Shown here: one piece after another, positions 41,645 to 52,790 of the stretch | How positions within the stretch are numbered: the stretch's first letter is position 1 | How the letters are laid out: every line of letters starts with the position of its first letter | Assembly: GCA_001725945.1 (NCBI GenBank) | Contig: LRMT01000145.1 | Span: forward strand, 16,255 to 80,254 | Reading direction: 5' to 3' | From: Cupriavidus sp. UYMMa02A | Lineage (GTDB): Bacteria; Pseudomonadota; Gammaproteobacteria; Burkholderiales; Burkholderiaceae | Length of the DNA stretch: 64,000 nucleotides | Position numbers and translations under genes: made by a program | Notes under the pieces: generated by a model | What the model saw: the letters and a program-made list of their open reading frames with translations, nothing else | What the model was told of the DNA's origin: nothing | Database searches by the model: none

Positions 41645-42629
41645 ATGTCCATGCAGGCACTGGTGCTGAAGCGGCACAACGGCCCCCTCGAACTCACTAC
41701 CGTCCCGCGGCCTGAACCCGGCGCGGGCCAAGTGCTGGTGCGCATCGCGGCAAGCGGGCTAAATCCCCTCGATACCAAGATCCGCGCGGCAGCGCGGCAC
41801 ATGCGAAGCACCCATTGCCGCTGGTGCTGGGCATCGACATGGCAGGGACGGTCGAAGCCGTTGGCAAAGGCGTCACCGCCTTCCGGGCTGGGGACGAGGT
41901 CTACGGCATGACCGGTGGCGTTGGCGGGATCCAGGGCTCGCTGGCCCAGTACGCGGCGGTCGATGCCGAACTGCTGGCCCACAAACCGGCCAACCTGTCG
42001 ATGCGCGAGGCCGCTGCGTTGCCGCTTGCCTTCATCACCGCCTATGCCGGCATCGTCGACCGTGCGCATCTGCAAGCCGGCAAGACCGTGCTCGTGCAAG
42101 GTGGCGCCGGCGGCGTAGGTCATGTGGCCGTGCAGCTGGCGCGTGCGCTGGGCGCGAACGTCTTCGCCACCGCCAGCGCGAAAACCGGGACCTTGTCAGG
42201 TCGCTCGGCGCCACGCCGATCGACTACCGTGCCCAGTCGGTCGAGGACTATGTCTTGGCCCATACGCAGGGTGAAGGCTTCGACCTGGTGGTCGATACGG
42301 TCGGCGGCGCAACGCTCGATGCCTCGTTCGCGTCGGTGAAGCATTTCGGCCACGTGGTCAGCGCGCTCGGCTGGGGCACGCATGCGCTGGCGCCGCTGTC
42401 ATTCCGCGAGGCAAGCTATTCCGGCGTGTTCACGCTGTACCCGCTGCTGACTGGCAAGCACCGCGCGCACCACGGCGAGATGCTGCGCGAGGCCGCGCGC
42501 ATGACCGAATCCGGCAAGCTGCGGCCGGTGGTCGATCCGCGCCGCTTCAGCCTCGAGACGGCGGAGGCGGCCTATGAGCTTGTCCTCAGCGGCACCGCCC
42601 AGACCAAGGTCGTGGTCGAGGTTGGGTAG
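41645..42629 (+). CDS. NAD(P)-dependent zinc-less alcohol dehydrogenase / quinone oxidoreductase, two frameshifts
   Basis: Medium-chain dehydrogenase of the quinone oxidoreductase type, about 328 residues. It reduces quinones or enones with NADPH. Marks are LELTTVPRPEPGAGQVLVRI at the N-terminus, PLVLGIDMAGTVEAVG, and the cofactor loop LVQGGAGGVGHVAVQLAR. Frames break near 41796 (GG for GGG) and 42185 (A4 for A5). An AAGGAG site 8 bp upstream supports the ATG at 41645. Probably controlled by the divergent LysR protein. Confidence 0.87.
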
Positions 42630-43056
42630 GACAGGCTGCGACGGAGGCGGGCGTCCCGCCCTCGAAACTCGAACAGCGCACGGCCGTCCAATCCGATAGG
42701 GGCTCTTGCCCCTTGCATCAAAGGCCGCACCGGTCGATGCGGCCAGCACTGAAACCATGGAGGCCGACATGAAGCGTTCCATGCGCCACTCGACAGCACC
42801 GACAAAGCCCTCCGCTCCCAGTACACCTATGACGCAAGCCCCGGCCTCACGCATCCAGTCCGCAACTGCCAAGGCGAGCGGCACCGGCGTCCCCAAAGGA
42901 GGCTTCGCAGCCAGGGCTCAAAGAGCAGCTACGACTCGAGGCCGCTAGTCCACGACATCTCCTTCTTGTGTTCTTCTTTCGAGCTTGTCGAACCGGCGGT
43001 CAAATCTCTTGGACCCGAGCGCTTGCCGATATCAGATGCTGGGGCTCGGGTTCGGG
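42630..43056. other. intergenic stretch without a convincing gene
   Basis: About 430 bp between the oxidoreductase stop and the small-RNA promoter. Open frames exist on both strands, but they are short or of low complexity, lack ribosome sites and resemble no family I know. Confidence 0.6.
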
Positions 43057-43084
43057 TTGACCTGCTCGCCAGCCGTCCTATAAT
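43057..43084 (+). promoter_or_regulatory. sigma-70 promoter of the small RNA
   Basis: TTGACC at 43057-43062, a 16 bp spacer and a perfect TATAAT at 43079-43084. Transcription should start about 43091, exactly where the first RNA stem begins. Confidence 0.8.
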
Positions 43085-43090
43085 TCAAGT

Positions 43091-43269
43091 GCTGACTGAG
43101 ACACGCTGTAGCAAGGCGAAGGTAAGTCAGCGAAACGATCATGTTTCATAGATGGAGCGTGATCGTGCAGGCTGAAAACCTGCAAGTCCGAACCGGATCA
43201 GCTGACCCGGTTCGGACGCATACGTGGACTACTGAAAGCTCCAAGCACCTGTAACGAGGTGCTTTTTTT
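43091..43269 (+). ncRNA. candidate structured small RNA, about 180 nt, unassigned
   Basis: Between a consensus promoter and a strong terminator lie four successive stems. GCTGACT 43091-43097 pairs with AGTCAGC 43125-43131. ACGATCA 43135-43141 pairs with TGATCGT 43160-43166. GCAGG 43167-43171 pairs with CCTGC 43179-43183. GTCCGAACCGG 43186-43196 pairs with CCGGTTCGGAC 43207-43217, eleven pairs. The loop of the fourth stem (ATCAGCTGAC) repeats GCTGAC and could pair with the 3' arm of stem one, so alternative folds are possible. No open frame of note lies inside. It ends 140 bp before the UPF0182 gene, so it is more likely a free small RNA than a leader. It does not look like 6S, tmRNA or RNase P. 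Confidence 0.72.
43243..43269 (+). terminator. rho-independent terminator of the small RNA
   Basis: AAGCACCT, loop GTAACG, AGGTGCTT, with a run of seven Ts at 43263-43269. One of the clearest intrinsic terminators in the window. Confidence 0.9.
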
Positions 43270-43408
43270 CTGCCCCCTGGCGGCGGCCATCGGCCAGCTC
43301 ACACGGCCCTCCCCAAGACTCACCGGCCTACAATTGTTTTGAGATGTGACCTGACGCAAGCCATTGCCTGACGACACGACGGCACGGCGACCCGGCGAAG
43401 GAGAGGCG

Positions 43409-46186
43409 ATGCGATCGCAAGAGAGGTCCGGCGTGCGCCTGAGACGCTATGCAATCGCCATTGCAGTCCTCATCGTCGGCTTCATCCTTATCGGGTTCAT
43501 TGCAGACGTCCTGGTCGATTGGCTGTGGTTTTCCTCGATCGGCTACGTTGACGTCTTCTGGGTGGTCTTTTCGGCCCAGGCGCTCGTCTTCATTGCCGTA
43601 TTCACTGTGTCGGCGAGCGCCATCTGCTTGTCGGGGTTCCTGGCGCACCGTTACGCGCGCAGCCGGGTCATCCTGCAGGCGGTACACGCCTCTGAATCTT
43701 CGTCGGAAGGGTCACGGAGGCCTCAATTCATCGGCGAACTTGCGACGTCGCACCGCGCATTCCCTGGCGCGTCACCATTGCCGGCGCTGCCGTCCTCATC
43801 GGGCTGATCATCGCTGCCAGCGAAGTGCCGAGCTGGGACATGGCGCTTCGCTTCCTGCATCAGGTGCCCGTTGGCGAGCGCGACCCGATCTTCGGCAAGG
43901 ACATCGGCTTCTATCTGTTCTCGCTGCCGGTCTACGTTGCGCTCAAGAACTGGCTGCTGCGGCTGCTGTTCTGCAGCGCGGCCGTTGCAGGCCTGATCTA
44001 CGGGGTGCGCGGCGATATCGCGCTCGGGCCTTCGGCCCCGGGGCTCTCCCCCGCCGCGGCTGCGCATGGTTCGGCATTGCTCGGCCTGTTCTTCCTGCTG
44101 AAGGCCTGGTCCTACGGGCTCGACCGCTTTCTGCTGCTCTACGGTGATAACGGCGTCGTGGTGGGCGCCGGCTATACCGACCTCCACGTCGAGTTGCCGG
44201 CCCTATGGCTGCTCATGGCGCTCTCGGTTGCCGCGTCCATCAGTTCGTGGGCCAATATGCGCCGGCGGGACTATCGAATTCCTGCCGCCGCGGCCCTGCT
44301 GGTGTTCGGCGGTTCATTCGTATTCGCCCTGATCCTCCCCGCGCTGTTCCAGCGCTTCTATGTCAAGCCAAGCGAACTGCAGTTGGAAGCGCCCTATATC
44401 CAGCACAATATCGCACTGACCCGGAAGGCTTATGGCCTTGAGCAAATCGCGGTAAAGCCGTTCGCGGCCGAGCAGGGTCTGAACCCCGCCGCGATCCAGG
44501 CCAATCGCGCGACCATCGACAATGTCCGCCTGTGGGACGTGCAGCCGCTGATGGATACCTACGCGCAATTGCAGGAGATCCGGACTTACTACAAGTTCCT
44601 CTCGGTGGACATCGACCGCTACGGGCTCGACACCGGCTATCGACAGGTCATGCTGTCCGCGCGTGAACTGGAGCCGGCAATGCTTCCGGCGAATGCCCAG
44701 ACCTGGGTGAACCTGCATCTCCTGTTCACCCACGCACCGGCGTCGTGATGTCGCCGGTCACCGAGAAAACAACGGAAGGCCTGCCCTCACTCTATCTGCA
44801 GGATATTCCGCCGGTCGCCAGTGGCGGCCCGACCATTCGCGAACCTCGCCTCTACTTCGGTGAAGGCCACGCGACTACGTCATCGTGAAAGGCAGCGTGC
44901 CCGAGTTCGACTACCCCAAGGGAACGGACAACGCCTACACGACCTACCGCGGGCGCGACGGCATCGCCATCGGCGGCATCGCGCTGCGCACGCTCTTCGC
45001 GTGGCAGTTTGACGATCCCAATATCCTGCTGACCGGATACATCACGGCCGAAAGCCGGATCTTGCTCCACCGCAATATCCAGGACCGGGTGCGGACGATC
45101 GCTCCATTTCTCAGCCTTGACCAGGATCCCTATGTCGTCGCGAGCGGCGGGCGCCTTTTCTGGATGCAGGACGCCTATACCGTCAGCCGCTGGTACCCCT
45201 ATTCCCAGCCGGGCTTCGGCGAGGGCTCCAACTACATCCGTAACGCGGTCAAGGTGGTCATCGATGCCTACGACGGCACCGTCGGCTTTTATGTCAGCGA
45301 TCCGTCCGACCCGATACTGCGAACATACCAACGCATCTTCCCGGCTCTGTTCAAGCCTCTGGCGTCCATGCCGCAGGATCTGCAGCGGCATATCCGCTAT
45401 CCCGAAGACCTGTTTCTGATCCAGGCGCAGCTCTATCGCGCCTACCATATGGAAGCGCCGGAAGTCTTCTACAACCGCGAGGATCTCTGGCAATTCCCGC
45501 GCGGATTGGCCGGCATCGACGGCGGAAGTACCCCCGGCACGCCCGCGACACCCATGGCGCCGTACTACATGATCATGCGGCTCCCCGGGGAACCACGCCC
45601 CGAGTTCGTCCTCATGCTGCCCATGGTGCCAAGCCGGCGCGACAATATGATCGCCTGGCTGGCGGCGCGTTGCGATCCACCTGAGTACGGCAAGCTCATC
45701 GTCTACGCTTTTCCCAAGGAAAAGCTGGTCTACGGACCGTTCCAGATCGAGGCGCGCATCCAGCAGAACACTGAGATCTCGCAGCAGATCTCACTGTGGA
45801 ACCAGATGGGATCGCGCGTCATCCGCGGCCATCTCCTGGTCGTGCCGATCGAGAATTCGATCCTGTATATCTCTCCGCTCTACCTGCGCGCGGCGTCCGG
45901 TCAGCTGCCGGAGTTGAAGCGGGTAATCGCCGCCTACGGTGACCGTGTCGTTATGGAAGAGACATTGGGGGGAGCGCTCGCAGCACTCTTCAAGGAGACT
46001 GGCCCCGGCGCGCCGCCGGTACCCCCAGGCGCGGCAGACGCGCGCGCCCGCGACGCGCTCGCTCACTATGACCGCGCCATCGAGCGACTGAAGGCGGGAG
46101 ACTGGAGCGGCTTCGGCTCGGAACTCGATGCAATGAGACCGCTGCTTGAAAGGCTTGGAGCCCGCCCGCCCGAAGACCGGAAGTGA
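43409..46186 (+). CDS. UPF0182 family membrane protein, three frameshifts
   Basis: Very large membrane protein of about 926 residues of the UPF0182/COG1615 family, whose function is unknown. The N-terminal third carries about seven helices (for example YAIAIAVLIVGFILIGFIAD at residue 13, then WRVTIAGAAVLIGLIIAA). The rest is a large extracytoplasmic region with EFDYPKGTDNAYTTYRGRDG, WQFDDPNILLTGY and QGLNPAAIQANRATIDNVRLWD, all typical of the family. Single bases are missing between 43715 and 43785, near 44732 and near 44872 (both G for GG). An AAGGAGAGG site supports the ATG at 43409. It is monocistronic, with the small-RNA gene upstream. Confidence 0.88.
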
Positions 46187-46218
46187 CCGGGTTCCCAAGC
46201 CAGGCGAATCACCGGCCT

Positions 46219-46995
46219 TCAGATACCGCCCAGGAATACCCGGCCTACCTCCGGGTCGCTGCGCAACTCGGCGGCTGGACCGGCCATGGCAAGCTCGCCG
46301 GCCACCAGCACGTAGCCAATGTCGGCGAACTCGAGTCCCTTGCGCGCATTCTGCTCGACCAGCACGATGGTCTTGCCCCGTGCATGCTGCAGTTCGGACA
46401 GCAGCTCGAACACCATGCCAACGAAGCGCGGCTCCAGCCCGATCGAAGGTTCATCGACCAGCAGCACGGAGGGCTCCATCATCAGTGCGCGCGCGATTTC
46501 CAGCAGTCGGCGCTCGCCGCCGGACAGCACGCTGGCACGCTGGCCACGCCGTCTGGCCAGCGCCGGATATTGCGAGCAGATGCCCGCAGCAGCCTCGCGT
46601 GCGTCGGCCCGGCGGCGCATCAGGTAGCCGCCCATCAGCAGGTTCTCCTCGACGGTCATGTCCGGGAACACGGAGCTGTCCTGCAGCACATAGGCGAGCC
46701 CGGCGCGCCGCAGTCTCTGCGCGGGCCGCAGGTGCGTGACATCTTCACCGTTCAGGCGGATCGTCCCGGCATGGATGCGGGCGAAGCCATAGACCGCATG
46801 CAGCAGCGTGGACTTGCCGGCACCGTTCGGCCCGATGAGGCACAGCGATTGCCCTCTCGCCACGTAAAGGCTGACGCCGTGCAGGATTTCCATGGCGCCA
46901 TATCCGGCCACGAGACTATCGACTGCCAGCACCGGCGAATCGCCGGCAAGCTGCCTGAGAAGCGCCGCGTCGGGGCGTTCGCGCGGAGCCGCCAC
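46219..46995 (-). CDS. branched-chain amino-acid type ABC transporter, ATPase (LivF-like)
   Basis: Intact 258-residue ABC ATPase. Walker A is GPNGAGKST, the signature LSGGERRLLEIARALM, and Walker B VLLVDEPSIGLEP. The short LivF form and its place as last gene of a LivKHMGF set fix the type. Its start abuts the LivG stop (shared base 46995). It supplies energy for import of branched-chain amino acids or related amides and aromatic acids. Confidence 0.92.
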   Translation of the reverse strand: MAAPRERPDAALLRQLAGDSPVLAVDSLVAGYGAMEILHGVSLYVARGQSLCLIGPNGAGKSTLLHAVYGFARIHAGTIRLNGEDVTHLRPAQRLRRAGLAYVLQDSSVFPDMTVEENLLMGGYLMRRRADAREAAAGICSQYPALARRRGQRASVLSGGERRLLEIARALMMEPSVLLVDEPSIGLEPRFVGMVFELLSELQHARGKTIVLVEQNARKGLEFADIGYVLVAGELAMAGPAAELRSDPEVGRVFLGGI

Positions 46996-47738
46996 TATTG
47001 TCCTCCCAGGTACGCTTCGATGACCTCCGGATCGCGCAGGATCTGTTCGGGCTCGCCCTCGGCGAGCAGCTTGCCGTGCGCAAGGCAGTAGACGTAGCCA
47101 GCCAGCTCGGCAATGACGTGCATGTTGTGCTCGATCACCAGCAACGTAACGCCGGACTCCGCATTCACGCGCCGCAGCAGCGCCACCAGCTCGTCGACCA
47201 TGGCCGGGTTGATGCCCGCGGTCGGCTCATCAAGCAGCAGGATCCTGGGTTCGTTCATCAGCGCCATGGCCAGCTCAAGCAGCTTCTGCTGCCCGAACGA
47301 CAGGCTGCCGGCGCGCCAATCCGGCCGCGCATGCAGCCCGACCAGCCGCAACAGGCTGTCGGCGCGCGCCCGCGCGCCCGCAGACTCGCGTGCCCACATC
47401 GCAAGCCAGCTCTCGCCCGCGCGCGACCCACTCACAAGCAGGTTCTGCCGGCAGCTCATGTTGCCGAAGACGCGGGTCTGCTGGAAGGTGCGCGCGAGCC
47501 CCAAGCGGGCGATCTGCGGCACGCGCAGGTGTGAGATGTCACGCCCGCCGAACCAGATCGAGCCGCTGTCCACGGCGTGCGTGCCGGCAATGACGTTGAA
47601 CAGCGTGGTCTTGCCGGAACCGTTCGGGCCGATCAGGCCCACGATGGTCCCCTGCGCCACATGCAGCGAGATATCGCGGTTGGCGACCACGCCGTCGAAG
47701 GCTTTGGTGACGTCGCGCACCTCAAGCAGGTCAGGCAT
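46995..47738 (-). CDS. branched-chain amino-acid type ABC transporter, ATPase (LivG-like)
   Basis: Intact 247-residue ABC ATPase. Walker A is GPNGSGKTT, the LivG-specific insert runs ARLGLARTFQQTRVF, the signature is LSFGQQKLLELAMALM, and Walker B ILLLDEPTAGINP. Its ATG overlaps the end of the LivM gene by eight bases. Confidence 0.93.
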   Translation of the reverse strand: MPDLLEVRDVTKAFDGVVANRDISLHVAQGTIVGLIGPNGSGKTTLFNVIAGTHAVDSGSIWFGGRDISHLRVPQIARLGLARTFQQTRVFGNMSCRQNLLVSGSRAGESWLAMWARESAGARARADSLLRLVGLHARPDWRAGSLSFGQQKLLELAMALMNEPRILLLDEPTAGINPAMVDELVALLRRVNAESGVTLLVIEHNMHVIAELAGYVYCLAHGKLLAEGEPEQILRDPEVIEAYLGGQ

Positions 47739-48684
47739 GATGTGCTCCTGCCCTGGCCGCGCGGCGCTGCCGCAGCCAGCCTACGATGCCGGTGGGAAAC
47801 GCCACCACGATCAGCACGATCAGCACGCCGAGCGCCACCCGCTGCCAGCGCAGCAGGTAAGTCCAGAACAGTTCCTGTGTCAGGTGAAAGACGGCGGCGC
47901 GATGACCGGCCCCCACAGCGTGCCCTTGCCGCCGAGTATCGCCATCACGACCATCCAGACACCGAACGTGGCGCTGGCAAACGCAAGCTCGCGCGGATCG
48001 ATGAAGCCTACGAGGTTGCCAGCCAGTGCGCCGGCCACGCCGAGAAACAGGCCGCTGATGCACCAGGCCTGGACCTTGTAGCGCGTGGTGGCGAGGCCGA
48101 GCGCCTCCGCCTTGTCCTCGTCGTCGCGGATCGCGTTCAGCGCCAGGCCGAACGGCCGCGCGTAGATCCAGCGCAGCACCAGCAGGACGGCCAGCGCGAG
48201 CACGAGCAGCGCGTAGTAGTAGAAGCGCTGGCGCGCGCCGATGGCGCCGGGAAAGAGAGGAAGGGCAAGCCCGGAACCCGCGCCGATGAAATCCCAGCCG
48301 GCGGCGGCATCGGCACAGGCGATGCCAAGGCCCAGCGTGGCAATCGCGAAATAATGGCCACGCACCGCCAGCAGCATCGGGCCGAGCACGAGCGCGATGA
48401 CGACGGCCGCCAGTGCGGCGAGGCCCGCGCCCGCCGCAAGCGCGGCAAAGTAGCCGAGCCCCGCGTCACGCTGTACGACCGCGCACACGTAGCACCAATG
48501 CCGAAAAGACGATGTTGCCGAACGAGTTGTAACCCATCTGCCCGCCCGTCACGTCCCATGTGAGTGCGAACAGGACCATCAGCCAGAGAAAGCTCAGCTG
48601 CGTCGTGAGCGCCGGCAAGAGCCACGGCGCGGCCGCACAGAGCATCAGGCCCGCCAGTGCCGAGGCCGTTGCAAGGGGCTTCAT
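47731..48684 (-). CDS. branched-chain amino-acid type ABC transporter, permease (LivM-like), three frameshifts
   Basis: Permease of about 318 residues with roughly eight to ten helices. The FGNIVFFGIGAYVCAV and YFAIATLGLGIACADA blocks are typical of LivM. Two single-base losses lie close together near 48505 (T4 for T5) and 48491, and a third near 47885 (G for GG). The ATG at 48684 overlaps the LivH stop as ATGA, which fixes the start better than a longer in-frame option. Confidence 0.87.
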
Positions 48685-49580
48685 CGCAGGTATCGGCGCT
48701 GCCGGCGCAGCATCTGGTTGCGCCATACCAGTATCACCACAAGCAGCGCGTACAGGAACGCCGTCTGGTACTCGGTGCCGAGCAGGAAGCCGGCATAGTT
48801 CTCGGCCACGCCGAGCGCGCCGCCAGCCACCAGCACCGGCAGCATGTTGCCCAGGCCCGCCACCACCACAATCATGAAGGCGCGCACGGTGTAGGGTAGC
48901 CCAAGGTACGGGTGCACGACCCAGGTCATCGCGACCAGGCCGCCTGCCGCGCCGCAGATGGCTGCGTTCAGCGCGAACGTGGCGGCGTAGACGCGGTCGG
49001 TGTCGACGCCGAGCACGCGCGCGGCCCGCCCGTTCTGCGCCGTGGCGCGGATCGCCCGGCCCAGGCGTGCGTGGCGCAGGAACAGCCGCAATGCCGCACC
49101 CAGCGCCAGCGCGGCGGCAAAACCAGCCAGCTTGACGAATGGCACGGAAACCATGCCGCCCGCCAGCTGCGCGCTGCCCAGGCCTGCATCGACGGTACGC
49201 ACGTTGGCGCCGAACACCTCGTTGGCGAGCTGCTGCATCACGATGGAAAGGCCGAAGGTGGCCAGCACGGAAGTGAACAGGTCACACTCGACAATGCGGA
49301 AGATCACCACGCGGTAGAGTACCCAGCCCACGATGAACTGCACGACGGCGGCGGCCGGCACGGCGAGCGCAAGCGGCACGCCGTACGCGGCGAGGCCGAT
49401 CACCACGTAGCCGCCGAGCATCACGAATTCGCCCTGCGCCACGTTGATGATGTTCATCACGCCCCAGACCAGCGCCATGCCATAGGCCGCCAGCGCGAAG
49501 ATTGCTCCGGTCAGCACGCCGTCAGCCACCAGTTGCAGGTTCAGCTCCGGCGCCTGCAGAAGGACCGTCAGATTGGTCAT
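48681..49580 (-). CDS. branched-chain amino-acid type ABC transporter, permease (LivH-like)
   Basis: Intact 299-residue permease. GVMNIINVAQGEFVMLGGYV near residue 40 and NGRAARVLGVDTDRVYAATFAL in the EAA-loop region are hallmark LivH segments. I chose the ATG at 49580, preceded by the end of the binding-protein gene at 49613. It forms the membrane channel with the LivM-like subunit. Confidence 0.92.
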   Translation of the reverse strand: MTNLTVLLQAPELNLQLVADGVLTGAIFALAAYGMALVWGVMNIINVAQGEFVMLGGYVVIGLAAYGVPLALAVPAAAVVQFIVGWVLYRVVIFRIVECDLFTSVLATFGLSIVMQQLANEVFGANVRTVDAGLGSAQLAGGMVSVPFVKLAGFAAALALGAALRLFLRHARLGRAIRATAQNGRAARVLGVDTDRVYAATFALNAAICGAAGGLVAMTWVVHPYLGLPYTVRAFMIVVVAGLGNMLPVLVAGGALGVAENYAGFLLGTEYQTAFLYALLVVILVWRNQMLRRQRRYLR

Positions 49581-49612
49581 GGAAACTGCCGCCCTGAAGC
49601 GGCCTGGCCGTA

Positions 49613-50891
49613 CTACTTGCGCTGCGCCCACGCGGCGCCGGAAGGATGATGCGCGACGAGGCCCAGCGAGCCGGCGCCACCACCTTGAACTTGCCGCCCT
49701 GCACCTGGTACAGCACCATGGACTTGGCGATGTTCTTGCCGCTGCCATCGAACTTGAGCGGGCCATAGAACGTCATCAGGTCCGTGGCGGCCAGCGCGTC
49801 GCGAACCTTGTCGGGATCGAACGATCCCGCGCGCTCGAAGGCATCGGCAAAGGCCAGCACGGCGGCGCTCGATTCCGCGGCCTGGTAGGGGGCCTCATAG
49901 TGATACTGCTGCTCGAACCGGCGCGCGTATTGCTCGGCTGAATCGAACCAGCGGTCCCTGTAGCCGAGCGAGCGGTCCCACTGCGAGCCGCAGACCGCGA
50001 ACTCGGCGGACTTGCCGAATTTCTCGATGATCTGCGCGGAGTCGCAGTGCGTGAGTGCCAGCATCGGCACGTCCACGCGCATCTCGGCCACCTGCCGCAC
50101 GGCCAGCACGGCGCCCTTCTCATGGCCTGACACGACCAGGATGTCCGGCTTCAGCGCCTTGACCTTGGTGAGCGTGGCCGACATATCGTTCAGCTCTGGC
50201 GGCAGCTTGTCGTCGATGACCACCTGCATGCCCCAGCGCTTCGCGTCCTCGACCACGCCGTCGCGCACGTCCTGCGAGAAGTTGTCGTTCTCGACGGCGA
50301 TGGCGACCTTCATGCGCGCGGGCGACTTGCCGGCGTGCTGCGCATTCTCGGCGGCGAGGGTGATCGCCGAGCGCAGGTAGTAGTCCGAGGTATTGAGCAC
50401 CGCGAACAGGTAGCGGTAACCCTGGGTGAACAGGTTGCGGTCGGCGCCGTTGCCCTCGACCATCGGGACCCGATATTTCTCGGTGACGGGCGCGATCGCC
50501 TTGGTAAGGCCGGAGCTGTACGGTCCCAGCAGGAACTTGACGCCGTCCTGGCTGATCAGCCGCTCGGCCAGTTGCGCGCCGCGGGCCGAGGTGGACTCGT
50601 CGTCGTAGTACAGGATCTTCAGCTGATAGGACTTGCCGGCGACCTTGACGCCGCCAAGCTCGTTGATGCGGCTGGCGGCGAGCGCGTATCCGTCCTGGGT
50701 GTTCTTGCCGTTGGTCGAGTACTTGCCAGTCAGCGAGACCGCCGCGCCAAGGACAATCATGTCGCCTTCCACCTTGGCCGCCCCTGGCGTGCACAGGATC
50801 ATGCCGGCTGCCGCAGCCAGCGCCGCCAGCGGCGCCGCGGGCACCCGGCGGGTGCCGCGCCTGAGCCGCCCTGCTTGGGAAACGTTGTCAT
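49613..50891 (-). CDS. ABC transporter substrate-binding protein (LivK-like), two frameshifts
   Basis: Periplasmic type I binding protein of about 426 residues. Marks are VLGAAVSLTGKYSTNGKNTQDGY-type N-lobe, YDDESTSARGAQLAERLI and LLGPYSSGLTKAIAPV. The ATG at 50891 follows a GGAGG site, and one missing base near 50844 (G3 for G4) joins it to the main frame through an Ala-rich export signal. A second loss near 49672 restores the end AAWAQRK with a stop at 49613. First gene of the transporter operon. Its ligand is not predictable; relatives of this length also bind aromatic acids and amides. Confidence 0.87.
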
Positions 50892-51470
50892 GTTGCCCTC
50901 CGACTCAGTTTCAGCATAGGGCAACAGGCGGCGCTTTCCAGTGGACAAGCGGCGGATGGGGCACAGGGCGCACTTTGTCACGCGAGACGGTCGACGATGT
51001 ACCGGTGACGCTGCCCCGCGGCATCCCGCTGAACCCAGTGGGCATGCGCCCGCCCCCGTTTCGCGCCGCCCTGGCGCAACCGTCGTCAACGCATGCGTAT
51101 TTGCCCTAGGTGCCCGTGACGGGGAAATGACAGCTTCGGTCTCTAGCATTGGCCCCCTTCCAGAGAAACTGGCTGGGCACAGAATCCATATCAAGGAGAC
51201 ACCTGTCATGCTAACTGCCGGCATGCTTCACGGATCGCGGCTGCTAGAGTTCGCGGGCGTTCCCATCACGAAACGCTTCCACGCGAGCCTCTTGCGCAAC
51301 ATATACTGCGTCAGTATGGGCGCAGTGATCGCGGCGTCGCTGCCGTATCCGCGCATGCTCGGCTGCGCCGCCGAAGCCGGTGACCACCGGGACCGTGGGC
51401 GCAACATCGATCCGCGCTCCGCGGCGTCGGCCTGCCGGTTCGTGGCCTGAGCACCGCCGGAGGTTCGCAC
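50892..51470. other. divergent intergenic region without a convincing gene
   Basis: About 580 bp between the binding-protein gene and the divergent CitMHS gene. It should hold promoters for both. A plus-strand open frame of 169 codons (50941-51450) shows no family similarity and ends in front of the CitMHS start; I treat it as chance. No strong palindrome was seen. Confidence 0.55.
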
Positions 51471-52781
51471 ATGCTGACTGCCATCGCCTATACGATGATC
51501 ATCGTCTTCATGACGCTGATCATGACCAAGCGCCTGTCGGCGATGGTTGCCCTGATCCTGGTGCCCATCGCCTTCGGGCTGCTTGCCGGCTTCGGACTCA
51601 ATCTCGGCCCGATGATGCTCGAAGGCATCAAGAAGCTGGCGCCCACCGGCGTGATGCTGATGTTCGCGATCCTGTATTTCGGGATCATGATCGATGCCGG
51701 CCTGTTCGACCCGGCGGTGCGGGTCATCCTCAGGATGGTCGGCAATGACCCGACCAAGATCGTGATCGGCACCTTCGTGCTGGCGACGCTGGTGTCTCTC
51801 GACGGCGACGGTTCGACCACCTACATGATCACCTGTGCCGCCATGCTGCCGCTGTACAAGCGCCTGGGCCTGAGCCGCCTGGTGCTGGCTTGCGTCATCA
51901 TGATGGCCGGGGGACTCATGAACATCCTGCCATGGGGCGGCCCAACGCGCGCGCGGCCAGTTCGCTGGGCGTCGACGTCGGCCAGCTGTTCGTCCCCATG
52001 ATCCTGCCGATGATCGTCACCGGTATCTGGGGCATTTTCGTCGCGGGCTTGCTAGGGCGCCGCGAAAAGAAGCGACTCGGCGCACTCGCGCTGCAGCAGG
52101 CAGGCATGCCGGCCAGCGACACCCCGATGGTCACGGCCAGCGACCCGACTACCGCGCGGCCCCGGCTGCTGTGGTTCAACTTCGCGCTGACGGTGGCCTG
52201 ATGGCGCTGCTCATCCATGGCGCGATCCCGCTGCAGGTGCTGTTCATGGTTGCCTCCGCGATCGCGCTGATGGTCAACTACCCCAATATGCAGGACCAGA
52301 AGGAGCGGCTGGCCGCGCATGCCGGCAATATCGTGCCGGTGGTCTCGCTGATCTTCGCCGCCGGCATCTTCGTCGGCATCCTGTCGGGCACGAAGATGGT
52401 CGATGCCATCGCCGCCAGCGTCATTGCCGGCCTGCCCAACTGGCTCGAGCCGTACCTCGCGGTCGTGACCGCGGTGCTGAGCGTGCCGTTCACGTTCTTC
52501 ATCTCCAACGATGCCTTTTACTTCGGCATCCTGCCGATCCTGGCCAAGGCGGGCGCGTGCACGGCATTGGCGCCGCGGAACTGGGGCGCGCTTCGCTGAT
52601 CGGCCAGCAGGTGCACCTGCTCAGCCCGCTGGTCGCGTCGACCTACCTGCTGGTTGGCCTGAGCGAGGTCGAGTTCGGCGACCATCAACGCTATACGATG
52701 CTGTGGGCGCTTTCCGCGGCGGCGGTGATGCTCGCCGCGTGCATCGTGTTCGGCGTGATCCCGGTCGTGGGCCGGGCCTGA
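51471..52781 (+). CDS. CitMHS family citrate/divalent-cation transporter, three frameshifts
   Basis: Inner-membrane carrier of about 437 residues, related to Bacillus CitM/CitH, which import citrate bound to metal with protons. It opens MLTAIAYTMIIVFMTLIMTKRLSAM-like, then VSLDGDGSTTYMITCAAMLPLY and MNILPWGGPTARAASSLGVD, the re-entrant loop motif of the family. A second such loop is FFISNDAFYFGILPIL. Single bases are missing near 51948, 52199 and 52570, each a G run one short. The following solute-binding gene starts 9 bp on. Confidence 0.87.
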
Positions 52782-52790
52782 GGCATCGCC

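Noticed and set aside
42706..42948. 80-codon Ala/Thr/Ser-rich frame, and a minus-strand frame over the same DNA
   Set aside because: Low complexity, no ribosome site, no known relative. Left as intergenic.
43091..43269. Riboswitch leader for the UPF0182 gene
   Set aside because: A strong terminator separates it from that gene by 140 bp and no alternative antiterminator stem was evident. A free small RNA fits better.
50941..51450. 169-codon open frame upstream of the CitMHS gene
   Set aside because: No recognisable domain, mixed composition, and it would occupy the divergent promoter region.
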